Origin: SpSt-501 sp037481615
GTDB taxonomy: Bacteria > Desulfobacterota > Desulfobacteria > Desulfobacterales > SpSt-501
DNA length: 64,000 nt
Direction: 5' to 3' (one strand)
Assembly: GCA_037481615.1 (NCBI GenBank)
Contig: JBBFLI010000005.1
Shown: positions 43,782-53,139 of the stretch, one piece after another
How positions within the stretch are numbered: position 1 is the stretch's first letter
Layout: each line of letters starts with the position of its first letter
The notes under the pieces: generated by a model
Seen by the model: only the letters and a program-made list of their open reading frames with translations
Told to the model about the DNA's origin: nothing
Databases searched by the model: none
Made by a program: the position numbers and the translations under genes

Positions 43782-45053
43782 TCACGCCGCCGGCAGCGGC
43801 AGCAGATCCGGCGCATGCGTAAGGACGGTGATCCGTGCCTCGGGACCCTGCCGCCGCAGGGCCTCGGCGACCGCCCCCTCGAGGTCGGGGGCGTGCGTGT
43901 GGCCGAGCCGTTTCTTGTGCTCCGCGGGGATCCCCGGCGAAAAGGTGATCACCGAGGCCTTTTCCCGGACGAGCGCCCAGGCCACGGCGAGCGCGCAGGC
44001 AACCCCGTTCTTCAGGCGGCCCTGCCGGTAGGCGGCTTTGATCTCCGCCGAGGGCCAGAAGGTGTAGTCAAGAAGATCGGTATGCACGGGGCTCACCCCT
44101 TCCGGCGCGGGAGTGCACAGCACGATCGTGCCGCCCGGCTTGACCATGCGCTGCGCGGGGTACTGGGCCTTGTGGGATTGCCAGAAGTCGAGATCGCAGG
44201 GATAGGAGTTGGCGATCACGATGTCCGGGGTTTCACGGTAGGGAACCCCGTAGATCCCCCTTGCGGCGGCGACCCCGGCGCGGAAGGCCTCGCGCATCTC
44301 CCCGAAGAAGACCCCCGTCACCCGCCCCTCGCTGTCCATGACCACGTTGAAGATGGTTTTCATGCCCACGCGGTCGGCCATGTCGTCCATGTCGCGGCGC
44401 ACGGGATTGTCCTCGATGCCCAGAAACGAGTCCCCCCCGCCCTCGCAGGAGAGCATGTGGGTCTCGGCGGTGGTCTTCGGCCCGCAGATCCCGGGCTGGA
44501 TGATCTTCGAACTCCCCGAGAAGCCCGGGATGTGGTGCGGGACGATGGCTCCGAGGCCGATCACGACATCCGCCTCGGTGACCGCGCGGTTCACGTGCAG
44601 CGGGGTGCCGGCACGGGACCGCCCGAGATCGACGAGTTCCGCCGGGTTCTTCCACTCGTGGTTGAAGACGCGGATGCGGCCGAAAACCTCGTCGCCCACC
44701 TTGGCGCGGATTTCCTCCTCGGTCATGTAGCGGTGGGTGCCGAGCGCCAAAATGCAGGAGATCCGGCTGTCGGGGATCCCCGCCCGGTTCAGACGCGCGA
44801 GCAGCGGCGGGATCATGCGGTCGACGGGGGTGAGGCGGGTGTTGTCGTCGCTCACGAGGAGCACCCGGTCCGTCGGTCGGACCCACTCCTCGAGAGGGGG
44901 CTGCCCGATCGGGCGGGAGAGCGCCTTCGCGATCGAAGCCTCGAGATCGTCGAGCGGCGTCGAGGGGTGGGGGCGCAACACCTCGGCCAGGTTCCGGTCG
45001 GGCACATCGAACGAGAGCGGTTTTCCTCCGAATGGAATCGTGACCCGTGCCAT
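43782..45053 (-). CDS. larA: LarA/DUF2088 family nickel-pincer racemase-like protein
   Basis: 423 residues. VSDDNTRLTP (DxTRxxP), ILALGTHRYMT (catalytic His), GAIVPHHIPGFSGSSKIIQP with the second His and the Lys that would bind the pincer cofactor are all present. LarA itself interconverts lactate enantiomers; many homologues act on other alpha-hydroxy acids. No larB/C/E cofactor genes are in the window. AAGGA precedes the ATG. It reads into pdxA after 59 bases and divergently from the GatZ-like gene. Confidence 0.87.
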   Translation of the reverse strand: MARVTIPFGGKPLSFDVPDRNLAEVLRPHPSTPLDDLEASIAKALSRPIGQPPLEEWVRPTDRVLLVSDDNTRLTPVDRMIPPLLARLNRAGIPDSRISCILALGTHRYMTEEEIRAKVGDEVFGRIRVFNHEWKNPAELVDLGRSRAGTPLHVNRAVTEADVVIGLGAIVPHHIPGFSGSSKIIQPGICGPKTTAETHMLSCEGGGDSFLGIEDNPVRRDMDDMADRVGMKTIFNVVMDSEGRVTGVFFGEMREAFRAGVAAARGIYGVPYRETPDIVIANSYPCDLDFWQSHKAQYPAQRMVKPGGTIVLCTPAPEGVSPVHTDLLDYTFWPSAEIKAAYRQGRLKNGVACALAVAWALVREKASVITFSPGIPAEHKKRLGHTHAPDLEGAVAEALRRQGPEARITVLTHAPDLLPLPAA

Positions 45054-45094
45054 GGCGAAATCCTTGCCCGCCAGCCCGTCTTCGGGTCGAGGCG

Positions 45095-45122
45095 TTGACC
45101 GGTTCCGTGAAAGCGTTTTAAG
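45095..45122 (+). promoter_or_regulatory. Possible sigma-70 promoter for the GatZ-like gene
   Basis: TTGACC at 45095-45100, 16 bases, then TTTAAG at 45117-45122: -35 five of six and -10 four of six. It lies 39 bases before the ATG at 45161 in the divergent gap with larA. Confidence 0.4.
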
Positions 45123-45160
45123 TTAACTCAAGCGATGGCCTTTGACGAGGTCGGGTTGGG

Positions 45161-46453
45161 ATGTCCTCTTTCCTGCGGGATCTGCGAGCGGGTCACCTGT
45201 CCGGCCGGCGGGGCGGGGTCTTTTCCGTCTGTTCTTCCCACCCTGAGGTCCTGGCCGCCGCGGTCTGTTACGCGCGCGAGGAGGGCATCCCGCTGCTGAT
45301 CGAGGCCACGGCCGCCCAGGTCAACCCGCAGGGGGGCTACAGCGGCATGACCCCCGCCGATTTTTCCGCGCGGCTTGCGGCCCTGGCCGAAGGGCTGGGG
45401 CTGGGCCGGGAAAACCTCGTCCTCGGGGCGGACCATCTCGGCCCTTACGTCTGGCGGGAAAAACCCTCCGCGGAGGCCCTCGCCCGCGCGGCCGAGCTCG
45501 CCCGTCACTGCGTCGCGGCCGGTTTCCAAAAACTCCACATTGACGCCTCCGCTGCCTGCCGCGACGATCCGCCCCCCGCGCCGGATCCGCAAACCGCGGC
45601 CCGGCGTACGGCGTTGCTCTGCCGCATGGCCGAAGAGGAGGCCGCCCGCCGGGACGATGGGGCGGGACGCCCGCTCTATGTCATCGGGTCCGACGTCCCC
45701 CCGCCGGGGGGGCGCCCGGGTCTCCCGCGGGAGATCAAGGTCACCCGGCCGGAGCAAGTAGCCGAATTCCTCAGCCTGGTCAAGGAGGAGTTCCGGCGTC
45801 AGGGGATCGAAGACGCCTGGGAGCGGATCCTCGCCGTGGTCGTTCAGCCGGGCGTCGACTTCGGCCACGAGGGGGCCGCACCCTATCGGCCCGGACGCGC
45901 GGCCGCCCTATCGGGTTATCACGCCGCGCTTCCCGGGATCATGACCTACGAGGTTCACTCCACGGATTATCAATCGCCGGAGAGCCTCGCGCGCTTGGTC
46001 GCAGACCATTTCACGATCCTCAAGGTCGGCCCCTGCCTGACCGACGCGTTTCGCGAGGCGGTGTTCCACCTCGAAGAGTTGGAAATCGAGCTCGCCCGGC
46101 GTCGGCCGGGTCTGGCCCCCTCCGGGCTGCGTTCGGTCCTCCTCCGCGTCATGCAGGAGGATCCCGCGCACTGGCGGGAGTACTATCGCGGCTCGGAAGA
46201 GGAAATCCGTGAGCTCCTTCTTTCCAGCCGCCTGGACCGGGTCCGCTACTACTGGGCGCGCCCCGAGGTCGAAGCCGCCCTCACCCGGCTCTTTGCCAAC
46301 CTTTCCCCGGCGATCCCGGAGGAATGGATCGTCAGGCTCTCCGCCGGCCCGAGCGATCGAGCCGGGGAGCTCCCGCGGCGTCTCACCGCGGCCGACTGGG
46401 TCCGCCGCCGCATCCAGGCGGCGCTTCGCCCCTACCGGGAAGCGTGCCGCTGA
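45161..46453 (+). CDS. GatZ/KbaZ-like tagatose-1,6-bisphosphate aldolase non-catalytic-type subunit
   Basis: 430 residues, full family length. RRGGVFSVCSSHPEVLAAAV and LIEATAAQVNPQGGYSGMTP near the start, NLVLGADHLGPYVWREKP in the middle and FQKLHIDASA are all family motifs. In E. coli GatZ/KbaZ is needed for activity of the class II aldolase GatY/KbaY; no such catalytic subunit is seen here, so this copy may work alone or with a distant partner. GAGG lies ten bases before the ATG. Confidence 0.87.
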   Translation: MSSFLRDLRAGHLSGRRGGVFSVCSSHPEVLAAAVCYAREEGIPLLIEATAAQVNPQGGYSGMTPADFSARLAALAEGLGLGRENLVLGADHLGPYVWREKPSAEALARAAELARHCVAAGFQKLHIDASAACRDDPPPAPDPQTAARRTALLCRMAEEEAARRDDGAGRPLYVIGSDVPPPGGRPGLPREIKVTRPEQVAEFLSLVKEEFRRQGIEDAWERILAVVVQPGVDFGHEGAAPYRPGRAAALSGYHAALPGIMTYEVHSTDYQSPESLARLVADHFTILKVGPCLTDAFREAVFHLEELEIELARRRPGLAPSGLRSVLLRVMQEDPAHWREYYRGSEEEIRELLLSSRLDRVRYYWARPEVEAALTRLFANLSPAIPEEWIVRLSAGPSDRAGELPRRLTAADWVRRRIQAALRPYREACR

Positions 46454-46490
46454 GCCGCCTCCCCCTCACCCCGAAAGAAAGGAGAGTCCC

Positions 46491-47306
46491 ATGGCCAGAA
46501 AAGCGCTCTGTATCGGCATCAACGACTACCCCGGAACGGCAAGCGATCTGTCGGGCTGCGTCAACGACGCCAAAGACTGGGCGGCGGCGCTCACGGCGCG
46601 CGGCTACCACGTGGAAACCCTGTTCGACCGCAAGGCGACCGGCGAGGGGATCCGCCGGGCGATCGGCCGTCTGCTTGCGGAATCGCGCACCGGGGATTCC
46701 CTGGTCGTCCAGTATTCCGGGCACGGCTCGTTCGTCCCCGACGAGGACGGCGACGAGCCCGACGGCACCGACGAGTGCCTCTGCCCCTACGACATCGCCA
46801 GCCGGGGGCCGATCACGGACGACGAGCTCTTCGACCTCTTCAGCGCCCGCCCCCCCGGGGTGAAGCTCGTCATGATCTCCGACTCCTGCCATTCCGGGAC
46901 GGTCACCCGCTTTGCGCCGATCCTCACCCCGCCGACGATGCCCGGGAGGTCCTCCCCCCGCCGGCTCGTCCGGTTCCTCCCCCCGGCCGTGTTCCTCTCG
47001 AAGCGCGAGGCGGCCAAACTCGGCATCGGCCGCGGGCTGCGCCGCTCGAGCCCGCCGGGGCGCTATGCGGCGCTGCTCCTTGCCGGCTGCCAGGACACCG
47101 AGTACAGCTACGACGCCTGGTTTGCGGGCCGACCGAACGGTGCGTTCACCTTCGTCGCCCTCGAGGCCCTGAAGTCCCTGCCGGCGCGGGCGACCTACCA
47201 AAGCTGGTACAAGGCGATTCGACGCATGCTGCCCTCGCAGCAGTACCCCCAGACCCCCAACCTCTACGGCTCGAGCCGTATGAAGCGCTGGCGCGTGCTC
47301 GACTGA
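46491..47306 (+). CDS. Caspase-like (metacaspase/peptidase C14) protease
   Basis: 271 residues from the ATG at 46491 with AAAGGAG ahead. ALCIGINDYPGTASDLSGCV opens the caspase fold; QYSGHGSFVPDEDGDEPDG carries the catalytic His (about 77) and an acidic loop; ISDSCHSGTVTR carries the catalytic Cys (about 133). No prodomain or extra domain is present, so this is a p20-type prokaryotic metacaspase, expected to cut after Arg/Lys. It lies 37 bases after the GatZ-like gene and before the TRAP promoter, an odd place for a protease. Confidence 0.87.
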   Translation: MARKALCIGINDYPGTASDLSGCVNDAKDWAAALTARGYHVETLFDRKATGEGIRRAIGRLLAESRTGDSLVVQYSGHGSFVPDEDGDEPDGTDECLCPYDIASRGPITDDELFDLFSARPPGVKLVMISDSCHSGTVTRFAPILTPPTMPGRSSPRRLVRFLPPAVFLSKREAAKLGIGRGLRRSSPPGRYAALLLAGCQDTEYSYDAWFAGRPNGAFTFVALEALKSLPARATYQSWYKAIRRMLPSQQYPQTPNLYGSSRMKRWRVLD

Positions 47307-47325
47307 GCGCAGCCGGGTTCGTCCC

Positions 47326-47355
47326 TTGACAGCCCTTTCGAATCTTCCGTATAGG
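47326..47355 (+). promoter_or_regulatory. Sigma-70-like promoter of the TRAP operon
   Basis: A perfect TTGACA at 47326-47331, 18 bases, then TATAGG at 47350-47355. It lies about 115 bases before the dctP ATG and after the peptidase stop, so the transporter genes likely have their own start. Confidence 0.55.
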
Positions 47356-47469
47356 GCAGGATCTGGAAAGCCCGCCGGATCGAGTAAACCCATCGGCTTC
47401 CGGAGGCGTGATGGCGGGGAAACACGGCGACCTCCGGCAAGCCCGGCCCCACACAAGGAGTTCGGCAAG

Positions 47470-48555
47470 ATGAAAGCCTGCGCGCGAATCGTTCTCTGCC
47501 TCCTCGTCCTTCTTCTCCTCGGCGGCCCGGCCTGGGCCAAGATCACGATCAAGGTGGCCAACGCCGGTCCCGACGTCCCCACCAACCGCACCGTCAAGGC
47601 GGTCGAGATTTTCCGTCATCTGGTCGAAACCCAGACGAAGGGGGAAATCGAGGTCAAGGCCTTCCATGCCTCGAAGCTCGGCAACGAGCGCGAGGCCCTG
47701 GAAGGGGTGCGCATGGGCACGATCGAAATGGCGACCCTTTCGAGCGGACCGGTTCCGGGCTTCTTCGACCCGGCGGTCGTCTTCGACATCCCCTTCCTCT
47801 TCAACAGCGCACCCGCGGCCTGGAAGGTCTTCGACGGCGATTTCGGCCGCCGCTTCGGCGAGGCCTTTCTCGCCAAGACGGGCGTGCGCATCCTGGCGAT
47901 CACCGAAAACGGCTATCGCCACTTCACCGCCAACCGCCCGATGAAGGGTGTCGCCGACATGAAAGGCCTGAAGATCCGCACCATGGAAAACCCGGCCCAC
48001 ATGGAGATGGTCAAGGCGCTCGGCGCCGACCCCACGCCCATCGCCTTCGGCGAGCTCTACATGGCCCTGCAGCAGAGGGTCGTGGACGGGATGGAGCTGC
48101 CGATCGTCCTCATCCACGACATGAAATTCTACGAAGTCCAGAAGTACGTGATCCTCGACGGCCATCTTTACAACCCCCTCTTCGTCTTCATGAACGAGAA
48201 TTTCTTCCAGAAGAAGCTGAACGCCGAGCAGCGCCGGATCGTCTCCGAGGCGGCCGTGGTTCTCGCCCACACGCACAACGGCTTCTCCCAGGAGGCGAAC
48301 ATCGAGGGGATCGAAAAGCTCAAGGCCCAGGGGATGCAGATCTACCAGCCGACGGCCGAAGAGCTCAACCAGTTCCGCCAGATCGCCCAGCCCGCGGGGC
48401 TGACGTTCATCCGCAAAAAAGCGGGCGACGAGTGGACGGACGGCATCCTTGCCGCCGCAGCGAAGGCCGAAAAGGAGGTGGGCGACCGCGCGGAGCAGGT
48501 CGTGAAGGATTTCATCCGCATGGCAAACGAGAAGTACGCCCAGATCAAGAAATAG
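47470..48555 (+). CDS. dctP: TRAP transporter solute-binding protein (DctP family)
   Basis: 361 residues from the ATG at 47470, with AAGGAG nine bases ahead. A signal peptide (CARIVLCLLVLLLLGGPAWA) is followed by the periplasmic binding domain: ASKLGNEREALEGVRMGTIE, and LKIRTMENPAHMEMVKALGA carrying the Arg that salt-bridges the ligand carboxylate. QQRVVDGMELPI is the next conserved loop. It would deliver a carboxylate to DctQM. The open frame runs upstream through the promoter and is not used. Confidence 0.93.
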   Translation: MKACARIVLCLLVLLLLGGPAWAKITIKVANAGPDVPTNRTVKAVEIFRHLVETQTKGEIEVKAFHASKLGNEREALEGVRMGTIEMATLSSGPVPGFFDPAVVFDIPFLFNSAPAAWKVFDGDFGRRFGEAFLAKTGVRILAITENGYRHFTANRPMKGVADMKGLKIRTMENPAHMEMVKALGADPTPIAFGELYMALQQRVVDGMELPIVLIHDMKFYEVQKYVILDGHLYNPLFVFMNENFFQKKLNAEQRRIVSEAAVVLAHTHNGFSQEANIEGIEKLKAQGMQIYQPTAEELNQFRQIAQPAGLTFIRKKAGDEWTDGILAAAAKAEKEVGDRAEQVVKDFIRMANEKYAQIKK

Positions 48556-48580
48556 CCCGGTGGGGAGGACGACTCTCGGG

Positions 48581-49096
48581 ATGGAGAGACTCTCCCGGAT
48601 CCTCGACCGGGCAAGCGCGGCCTTGAGCCGCTTTGCCGAGCGGCTGCTCATCCTGCTCGGGGTCGCCATGTCCGCCGTGGTGATCCTGCAGGTGTTCTTC
48701 CGCTTCGTGGTCTACGTGCCGTTTCCCTGGTCGGAGGAGCTCGCCCGCTATCTCATGATCTGGATGGGGCTGGTGGGCTCCTTCGTCGCCCTGCGGCGGG
48801 GGCGGCACATCGGGGTGAACAGCCTGGTCGAATGCCTCCCCCCCCCTCTGCGGCGGCTGACTTCGATCGGGCTTCACCTCGCCCTGATCGCCTTTCTGGC
48901 CCTCATCGCCCGCGAAGGGCTGAATCTCGCCCTCTTCAACGCGGCGCAGAAATCCCCGGCGATGATGATCCCCATGTTCTACCCCTATCTCGCCATCCCC
49001 GTGGGCGCGGCGCTCATGATCGTCGAGCTGCTTGCGGGGCTGCTCAGGGTCTTCTCGCCGGCGGCGCCCCGGCCGGGCGAAGGGGAAGCCGCGTGA
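48581..49096 (+). CDS. dctQ: TRAP transporter small permease (DctQ family)
   Basis: 171 residues with four membrane helices; RFVVYVPFPWSEELARYLMI and SFVALRRGRHIGV are the typical DctQ signature. A GTG at 48560 is in frame, and its GGGGAGG fits it poorly; ATG 48581 is preferred but uncertain. Its stop overlaps the dctM GTG. Confidence 0.9.
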   Translation: MERLSRILDRASAALSRFAERLLILLGVAMSAVVILQVFFRFVVYVPFPWSEELARYLMIWMGLVGSFVALRRGRHIGVNSLVECLPPPLRRLTSIGLHLALIAFLALIAREGLNLALFNAAQKSPAMMIPMFYPYLAIPVGAALMIVELLAGLLRVFSPAAPRPGEGEAA

Positions 49097-50373
49097 TCCC
49101 CCTGATCGCGGGCGTCTTTCTCGCCACCCTCGCGCTGGGGTTCCCGGTCGCCTTCTGCCTGGGCCTGAGCGCTCTCGCCGCCCTCTGGATGCTCGATGTG
49201 CCCCTGAGCCTCATCGCCCAGCGCATGTTCACGGGGATCGACTCCTTTCCCCTGATGGCCGTCCCGCTCTTCGTTCTGGCGGGCGAGCTCATGAATCGCG
49301 GCGGGACGACGATCCGCCTGGTCGGCTTTGCAAACGCCCTCGTCGGCCGTATCCGCGGCGGGCTCGCCCACACGAACATCGTCGCCTCCATGTTCCTCGG
49401 CGGGATCTCCGGCTCGGCCGTGGCCGACGCCTCGGCGATCGGCACCGTCCTCGTCCCCGGGATGGTGCGCGCCGGCTACGACAAGGCCTTTTCGGCCGCG
49501 TTGACCGCGGCCTCGAGCACCATGGGGCCGATCATCCCGCCCTCGATCTTCATGGTCATCATGGGGGTGACGACCGGCCTCTCGATCGGCGCGCTGTTCG
49601 CCGCCGGGATCATCCCCGGGCTGCTGATCGGCTTCTCCATGATGGGTCTCTCCTACGTCATGGCCCTCCGCCGCGGGTACCCGAGAGTCGAGGAGCCCTT
49701 CACCGCGGCCTTTCTCTGGGATCACTTCAAAAAGGCCGGCCCGGCCCTCGTCGCCCCCCTGATCATCCTGGGGGGCATCCTGGGGGGGGTCTTCACCCCC
49801 ACGGAGGCCGCCGCCGTGGCCCTGTTCTACGCGCTTCTCCTCGGCCTGTTCGTCTACCGCGAACTCGACTGGGCCGGCATCCGGCAGGTCTTCGTCGACG
49901 GGGCGGTCACGACCGCCGTGTTGCTCCTCATCATCGCCATGGCGAACGTCTTCTCCTGGGTGCTGACCGCCGAGCAGATCCCCAACCGCATCGCCGCGAT
50001 GCTGCTGGGACTGACCGAAAACCCCTACCTGATCCTGCTCCTGATCAACCTGTTTCTCCTCTTCGTGGGGATGTTCCTCGAAGGCGGGGCGGCGATCATC
50101 ATCCTCGCCCCCACGCTTCTCGCCGTCGCCCAGGGGGTCGGCATCCACCCCCTGCATTTCGGCTTCGTCATGGTCTTCAACATCGTCGTGGGGCTCCTCA
50201 CCCCGCCGCTCGGGGTCTGCCTCTTTGTCGTCTGCGGTGTCACGGGGCTGCCGCTGCCGCAGGTGACCCGCGCCGTGCTGCCGTTTCTGGCGCTCGAAAT
50301 CGGGATCCTCCTCCTCGTCACCTACGCCCCGGCGATCGTGCTCTGGATCCCGCAGCTCCTCGGCTATGCCTGA
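49093..50373 (+). CDS. dctM: TRAP transporter large permease (DctM family)
   Basis: 426 residues starting at GTG (GTGA overlap with dctQ; AAGGGG ahead). About 12 membrane helices. GGISGSAVADASAIGTVLVP and SSTMGPIIPPSIFMVI are the conserved DctM loops that form the transport site. It works with the DctP protein two genes upstream and uses a sodium gradient. Confidence 0.93.
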   Translation: MIPLIAGVFLATLALGFPVAFCLGLSALAALWMLDVPLSLIAQRMFTGIDSFPLMAVPLFVLAGELMNRGGTTIRLVGFANALVGRIRGGLAHTNIVASMFLGGISGSAVADASAIGTVLVPGMVRAGYDKAFSAALTAASSTMGPIIPPSIFMVIMGVTTGLSIGALFAAGIIPGLLIGFSMMGLSYVMALRRGYPRVEEPFTAAFLWDHFKKAGPALVAPLIILGGILGGVFTPTEAAAVALFYALLLGLFVYRELDWAGIRQVFVDGAVTTAVLLLIIAMANVFSWVLTAEQIPNRIAAMLLGLTENPYLILLLINLFLLFVGMFLEGGAAIIILAPTLLAVAQGVGIHPLHFGFVMVFNIVVGLLTPPLGVCLFVVCGVTGLPLPQVTRAVLPFLALEIGILLLVTYAPAIVLWIPQLLGYA

Positions 50374-51562
50374 AGTGGACGCCGCAGCACCCCGCGTCTC
50401 CCCCCTGAGCCCCGATGAGCTCTCCGCCGTGCTCGAACTCCGTCACCGCCTCCATGCCCGCCCGGAACCGGCCGGCAGCGAGTCCGTTACGGTGCAAATC
50501 CTCACCGAGTTTCTCGCCGGCCGTTTCCCCGATCGCATCGTCTCCGGAGTCGGCGGCCGGGGACTCGCCGCCGTCTTCACGGGAGAAAAACCCGGCCCCA
50601 CGGTGCTCTTCCGCGCCGAACTCGACGCCGTACCGGTGGCCGAGGAAAGCGGCGTTTCCTATGCCTCGAAGACCCCGGGGCTTTCCCACGCCTGCGGCCA
50701 CGACGGCCACATGGCGATCCTCGCCGGGCTGGCCGTGCGGCTCGCACGGCAACGCCCCGCATGCGGCAAAACCGTGCTTCTCTTTCAACCCGCGGAAGAG
50801 ACCGGCGAGGGCGCCAAGCGCATGCTCGAGGATCCATCCATGGCGGAACTGTGGCCCGACTGGTGCTTCGCCCTGCACAACCTGCCCGGTTTTCCCCTCG
50901 GCACGGTCCTGGTCCGCCCCGGGGTCTTCGCCTGCGCTTCGGTCGGGATGCGGATTTCCCTCCGCGGGTCCTCCTCGCACGCAGCCCACCCGGAAGAGGC
51001 CCGCTCGCCGGCGCAACTCACGGCACGACTGATCGCGGAGCTTCACCGGTTGCCGTCCGCCTTCGATTTCTTTTCACTCCTCACCGTGACCCATGCCCGG
51101 CTGGGAGAGCCCGGTTTCGGGGTCACGCCGGGGGAGGCCGAAATTCTCCTCACCCTGCGCGCCGCAGGCGACGAGGCGCTCGGTCACCTCTGCCGCGCCG
51201 TCCGGAAGCGGATCGAGGCTTCCGCCCGCATCGCGAATCTCGCCGCGACGATCTCCTCGCAGGAAGCCTTTCCCGCCTTGGTGAATGACCCCGAAGCCGT
51301 ATCGCTCGTCCGCCGCGGGGCAGAAGAACTCGGAATCGAGATCCTCGAGCCGCAAGAGCCCTTCCGCTGGTCGGAGGACTTCGGCCGCTTCACCGCGCGC
51401 ACCCGGGGGGCGATGTTCGCAATCGGCTCGGGGCGCACCCACCCTCCCCTGCACAGCCCCCCATACGATTTTCCCGACCGTTTGCTGCCGACCGCCGTCG
51501 CGGTCCTGGAACGAATCGACAGCCGGTTGCACCCCGAGGGCAAGCCGGGTCATCTTTCCTGA
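50366..51562 (+). CDS. M20-family amidohydrolase (aminoacylase/hippurate-hydrolase type)
   Basis: 398 residues. Metal ligands are in place: LSHACGHDGHMA (Cys and His), LLFQPAEETGEGAKRM (two Glu), ALHNLPGFPLG (His) and the closing HSPPYDF (His). SSSHAAHPEE marks the lid domain. Such enzymes release an acyl group from an N-acyl amino acid or cleave an amide. Its start overlaps the dctM stop by eight bases, so it is made together with the transporter and probably acts on the imported compound. Confidence 0.88.
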   Translation: MPEVDAAAPRVSPLSPDELSAVLELRHRLHARPEPAGSESVTVQILTEFLAGRFPDRIVSGVGGRGLAAVFTGEKPGPTVLFRAELDAVPVAEESGVSYASKTPGLSHACGHDGHMAILAGLAVRLARQRPACGKTVLLFQPAEETGEGAKRMLEDPSMAELWPDWCFALHNLPGFPLGTVLVRPGVFACASVGMRISLRGSSSHAAHPEEARSPAQLTARLIAELHRLPSAFDFFSLLTVTHARLGEPGFGVTPGEAEILLTLRAAGDEALGHLCRAVRKRIEASARIANLAATISSQEAFPALVNDPEAVSLVRRGAEELGIEILEPQEPFRWSEDFGRFTARTRGAMFAIGSGRTHPPLHSPPYDFPDRLLPTAVAVLERIDSRLHPEGKPGHLS

Positions 51563-51706
51563 GTCTATCCCCGGGACCCGCATCGGCTTGCCGTAACGGG
51601 CTCTTGCAAACCGACCTTGACCGCGAAACGAACGCCTTGACGGTCCCGTTGACTTTTCGTTCCCGGGCAAGCGGGTCATGATGGACATGTTCCTGGTCCT
51701 GGAGGC

Positions 51707-53130
51707 GTGACCATCGGGCCCTTTGCCGGGGCCATGCCGGGGCTGACGGCCACCATGGCGCCTGCGGTGCTTCTGCCCTTCACCTTCACCATGAGCCCCC
51801 TGAACGGCCTGGCGGCGCTGGGGGCGGTCAACAGGGGAGCAATCCACGGGGGTGCGTTCGCCGCAATCCTGGTGAACACCCCCGGGCCCCCCTCCTCCAT
51901 CGCCGCCGCCTTCGAGGGCTACCCGACGGCCAAGGCGGGTCGGGCGCTCGAGGCGATCGGCATCGCCACCGTGGCCTCGGCGGTCGGCGGCATCGCCGGG
52001 GTTCTCTTTCTGCTCTTCCTGGCCCCTCCCCTCGCCCAGCTTTCGATCCGCTTCGGTCCTTCCAAATATTTCTGGGTGGCGATGTCGGGGTTGACCCTCA
52101 TCGCAAGCCTCTCGGAGGTCTCCCTGCTCAAAGGCCTGCTCGGGGGGACCCTGGGGATCCTTCTTGGAACGATCGGGATCTCTCCCGTCGGGGGGGATCA
52201 GGGTTCACCCTCGGCCTTCGGGTGATGCAGGGGGGGTCGAGATGATCGCGGCCCTGGTCGGGCTGTTCGCCCTTCCCGAGCTCTACAGCATGGCCGCTCT
52301 CGCCCAACCTTCGCTGGCAGAGGTCAGCCTCGCCTCACGGCGGAACTCCTCCTCCCGGCGCATCGTGTCGTCTTCAAGCCGCCGGGAAACCTCATCCGCT
52401 CCTGCGTGATCGGGGAAATCGTGGCCATCATTCCCGGGGCCGGCGGGAACATCGCAAACCTCGCCGCCTACAACGAGGCCAGGCGCGCCTCGAAACATCC
52501 GGAGCGTTTCGGCAACGGAACCCCCGAGGGGTTGATCGCCTCGGGGTCGAGCAACAATGTGACCGTCGCCGGCAGCATGGCGCTGCTGCTCACTCTGGGC
52601 ATCCCGGGCGCCCCCCACCGGATGCGGTGATCCTGGGCGTCATGCTTCTCCACGGTCTCCGGCCGGGCTTGGAACTGTTCACGACGAGCGGTGTACTCAC
52701 CTACGCCTTTTTTCTCGATGGGGCTCGCGGCGATCGCCATGGTGCCCGTCGGTCTGATCAGCGGCCGCCTCATCTGCCGCGTCATCCTCCGCACGCCTTA
52801 TTGGTTCCTCATTCCCACGATCGCCCCGGCGACCATCATCGGCGCTTTCGCCCTGCGGAACAGCATGGCCGACGTCTTCATCATGTTGATCCTGGGGACC
52901 GCGGGCCACCTCCCTCGGGCAGATCGGGATCCTTCCCGCACCCATCGTGCTCGGCCGGATCCTCGGCACCATCGCCGAAGTGGGCTACGTGCAGGCGATC
53001 CTGGGCGGGATGACTTACGCCGTCCCGAAACTGCGCCTCTTTGAAAACCCCCTTTCCTGGATGTTGATCGTCCTGGTCGCCGTTTCCGCCGCCTGGCCGC
53101 TTCTCTCGATGGTGATCCGCAACGTCAACA
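51707..53130 (+). pseudogene. tctA: Degenerate tctA (tripartite tricarboxylate transporter large permease)
   Basis: Recognisable TctA segments are spread over three frames with several shifts. 51707-52225 gives MPGLTATMAPAVLLPFTFTM and LVNTPGPPSSIAAAFEGYP; from about 52230 a second frame gives MIAALVGLFALPELYSM; 52406-52630 gives VAIIPGAGGNIANLAAYNEA; then ILGVMLLHGLRPGLELFTTS, GLAAIAMVPVGLISGRLICR and GRILGTIAEVGYVQAILGGM each in a new frame. The first 25 or so residues expected at the N-terminus are missing. At least four frameshifts in about 1.4 kb mean no working protein. Confidence 0.88.
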
Positions 53131-53139
53131 CCGACCTCG

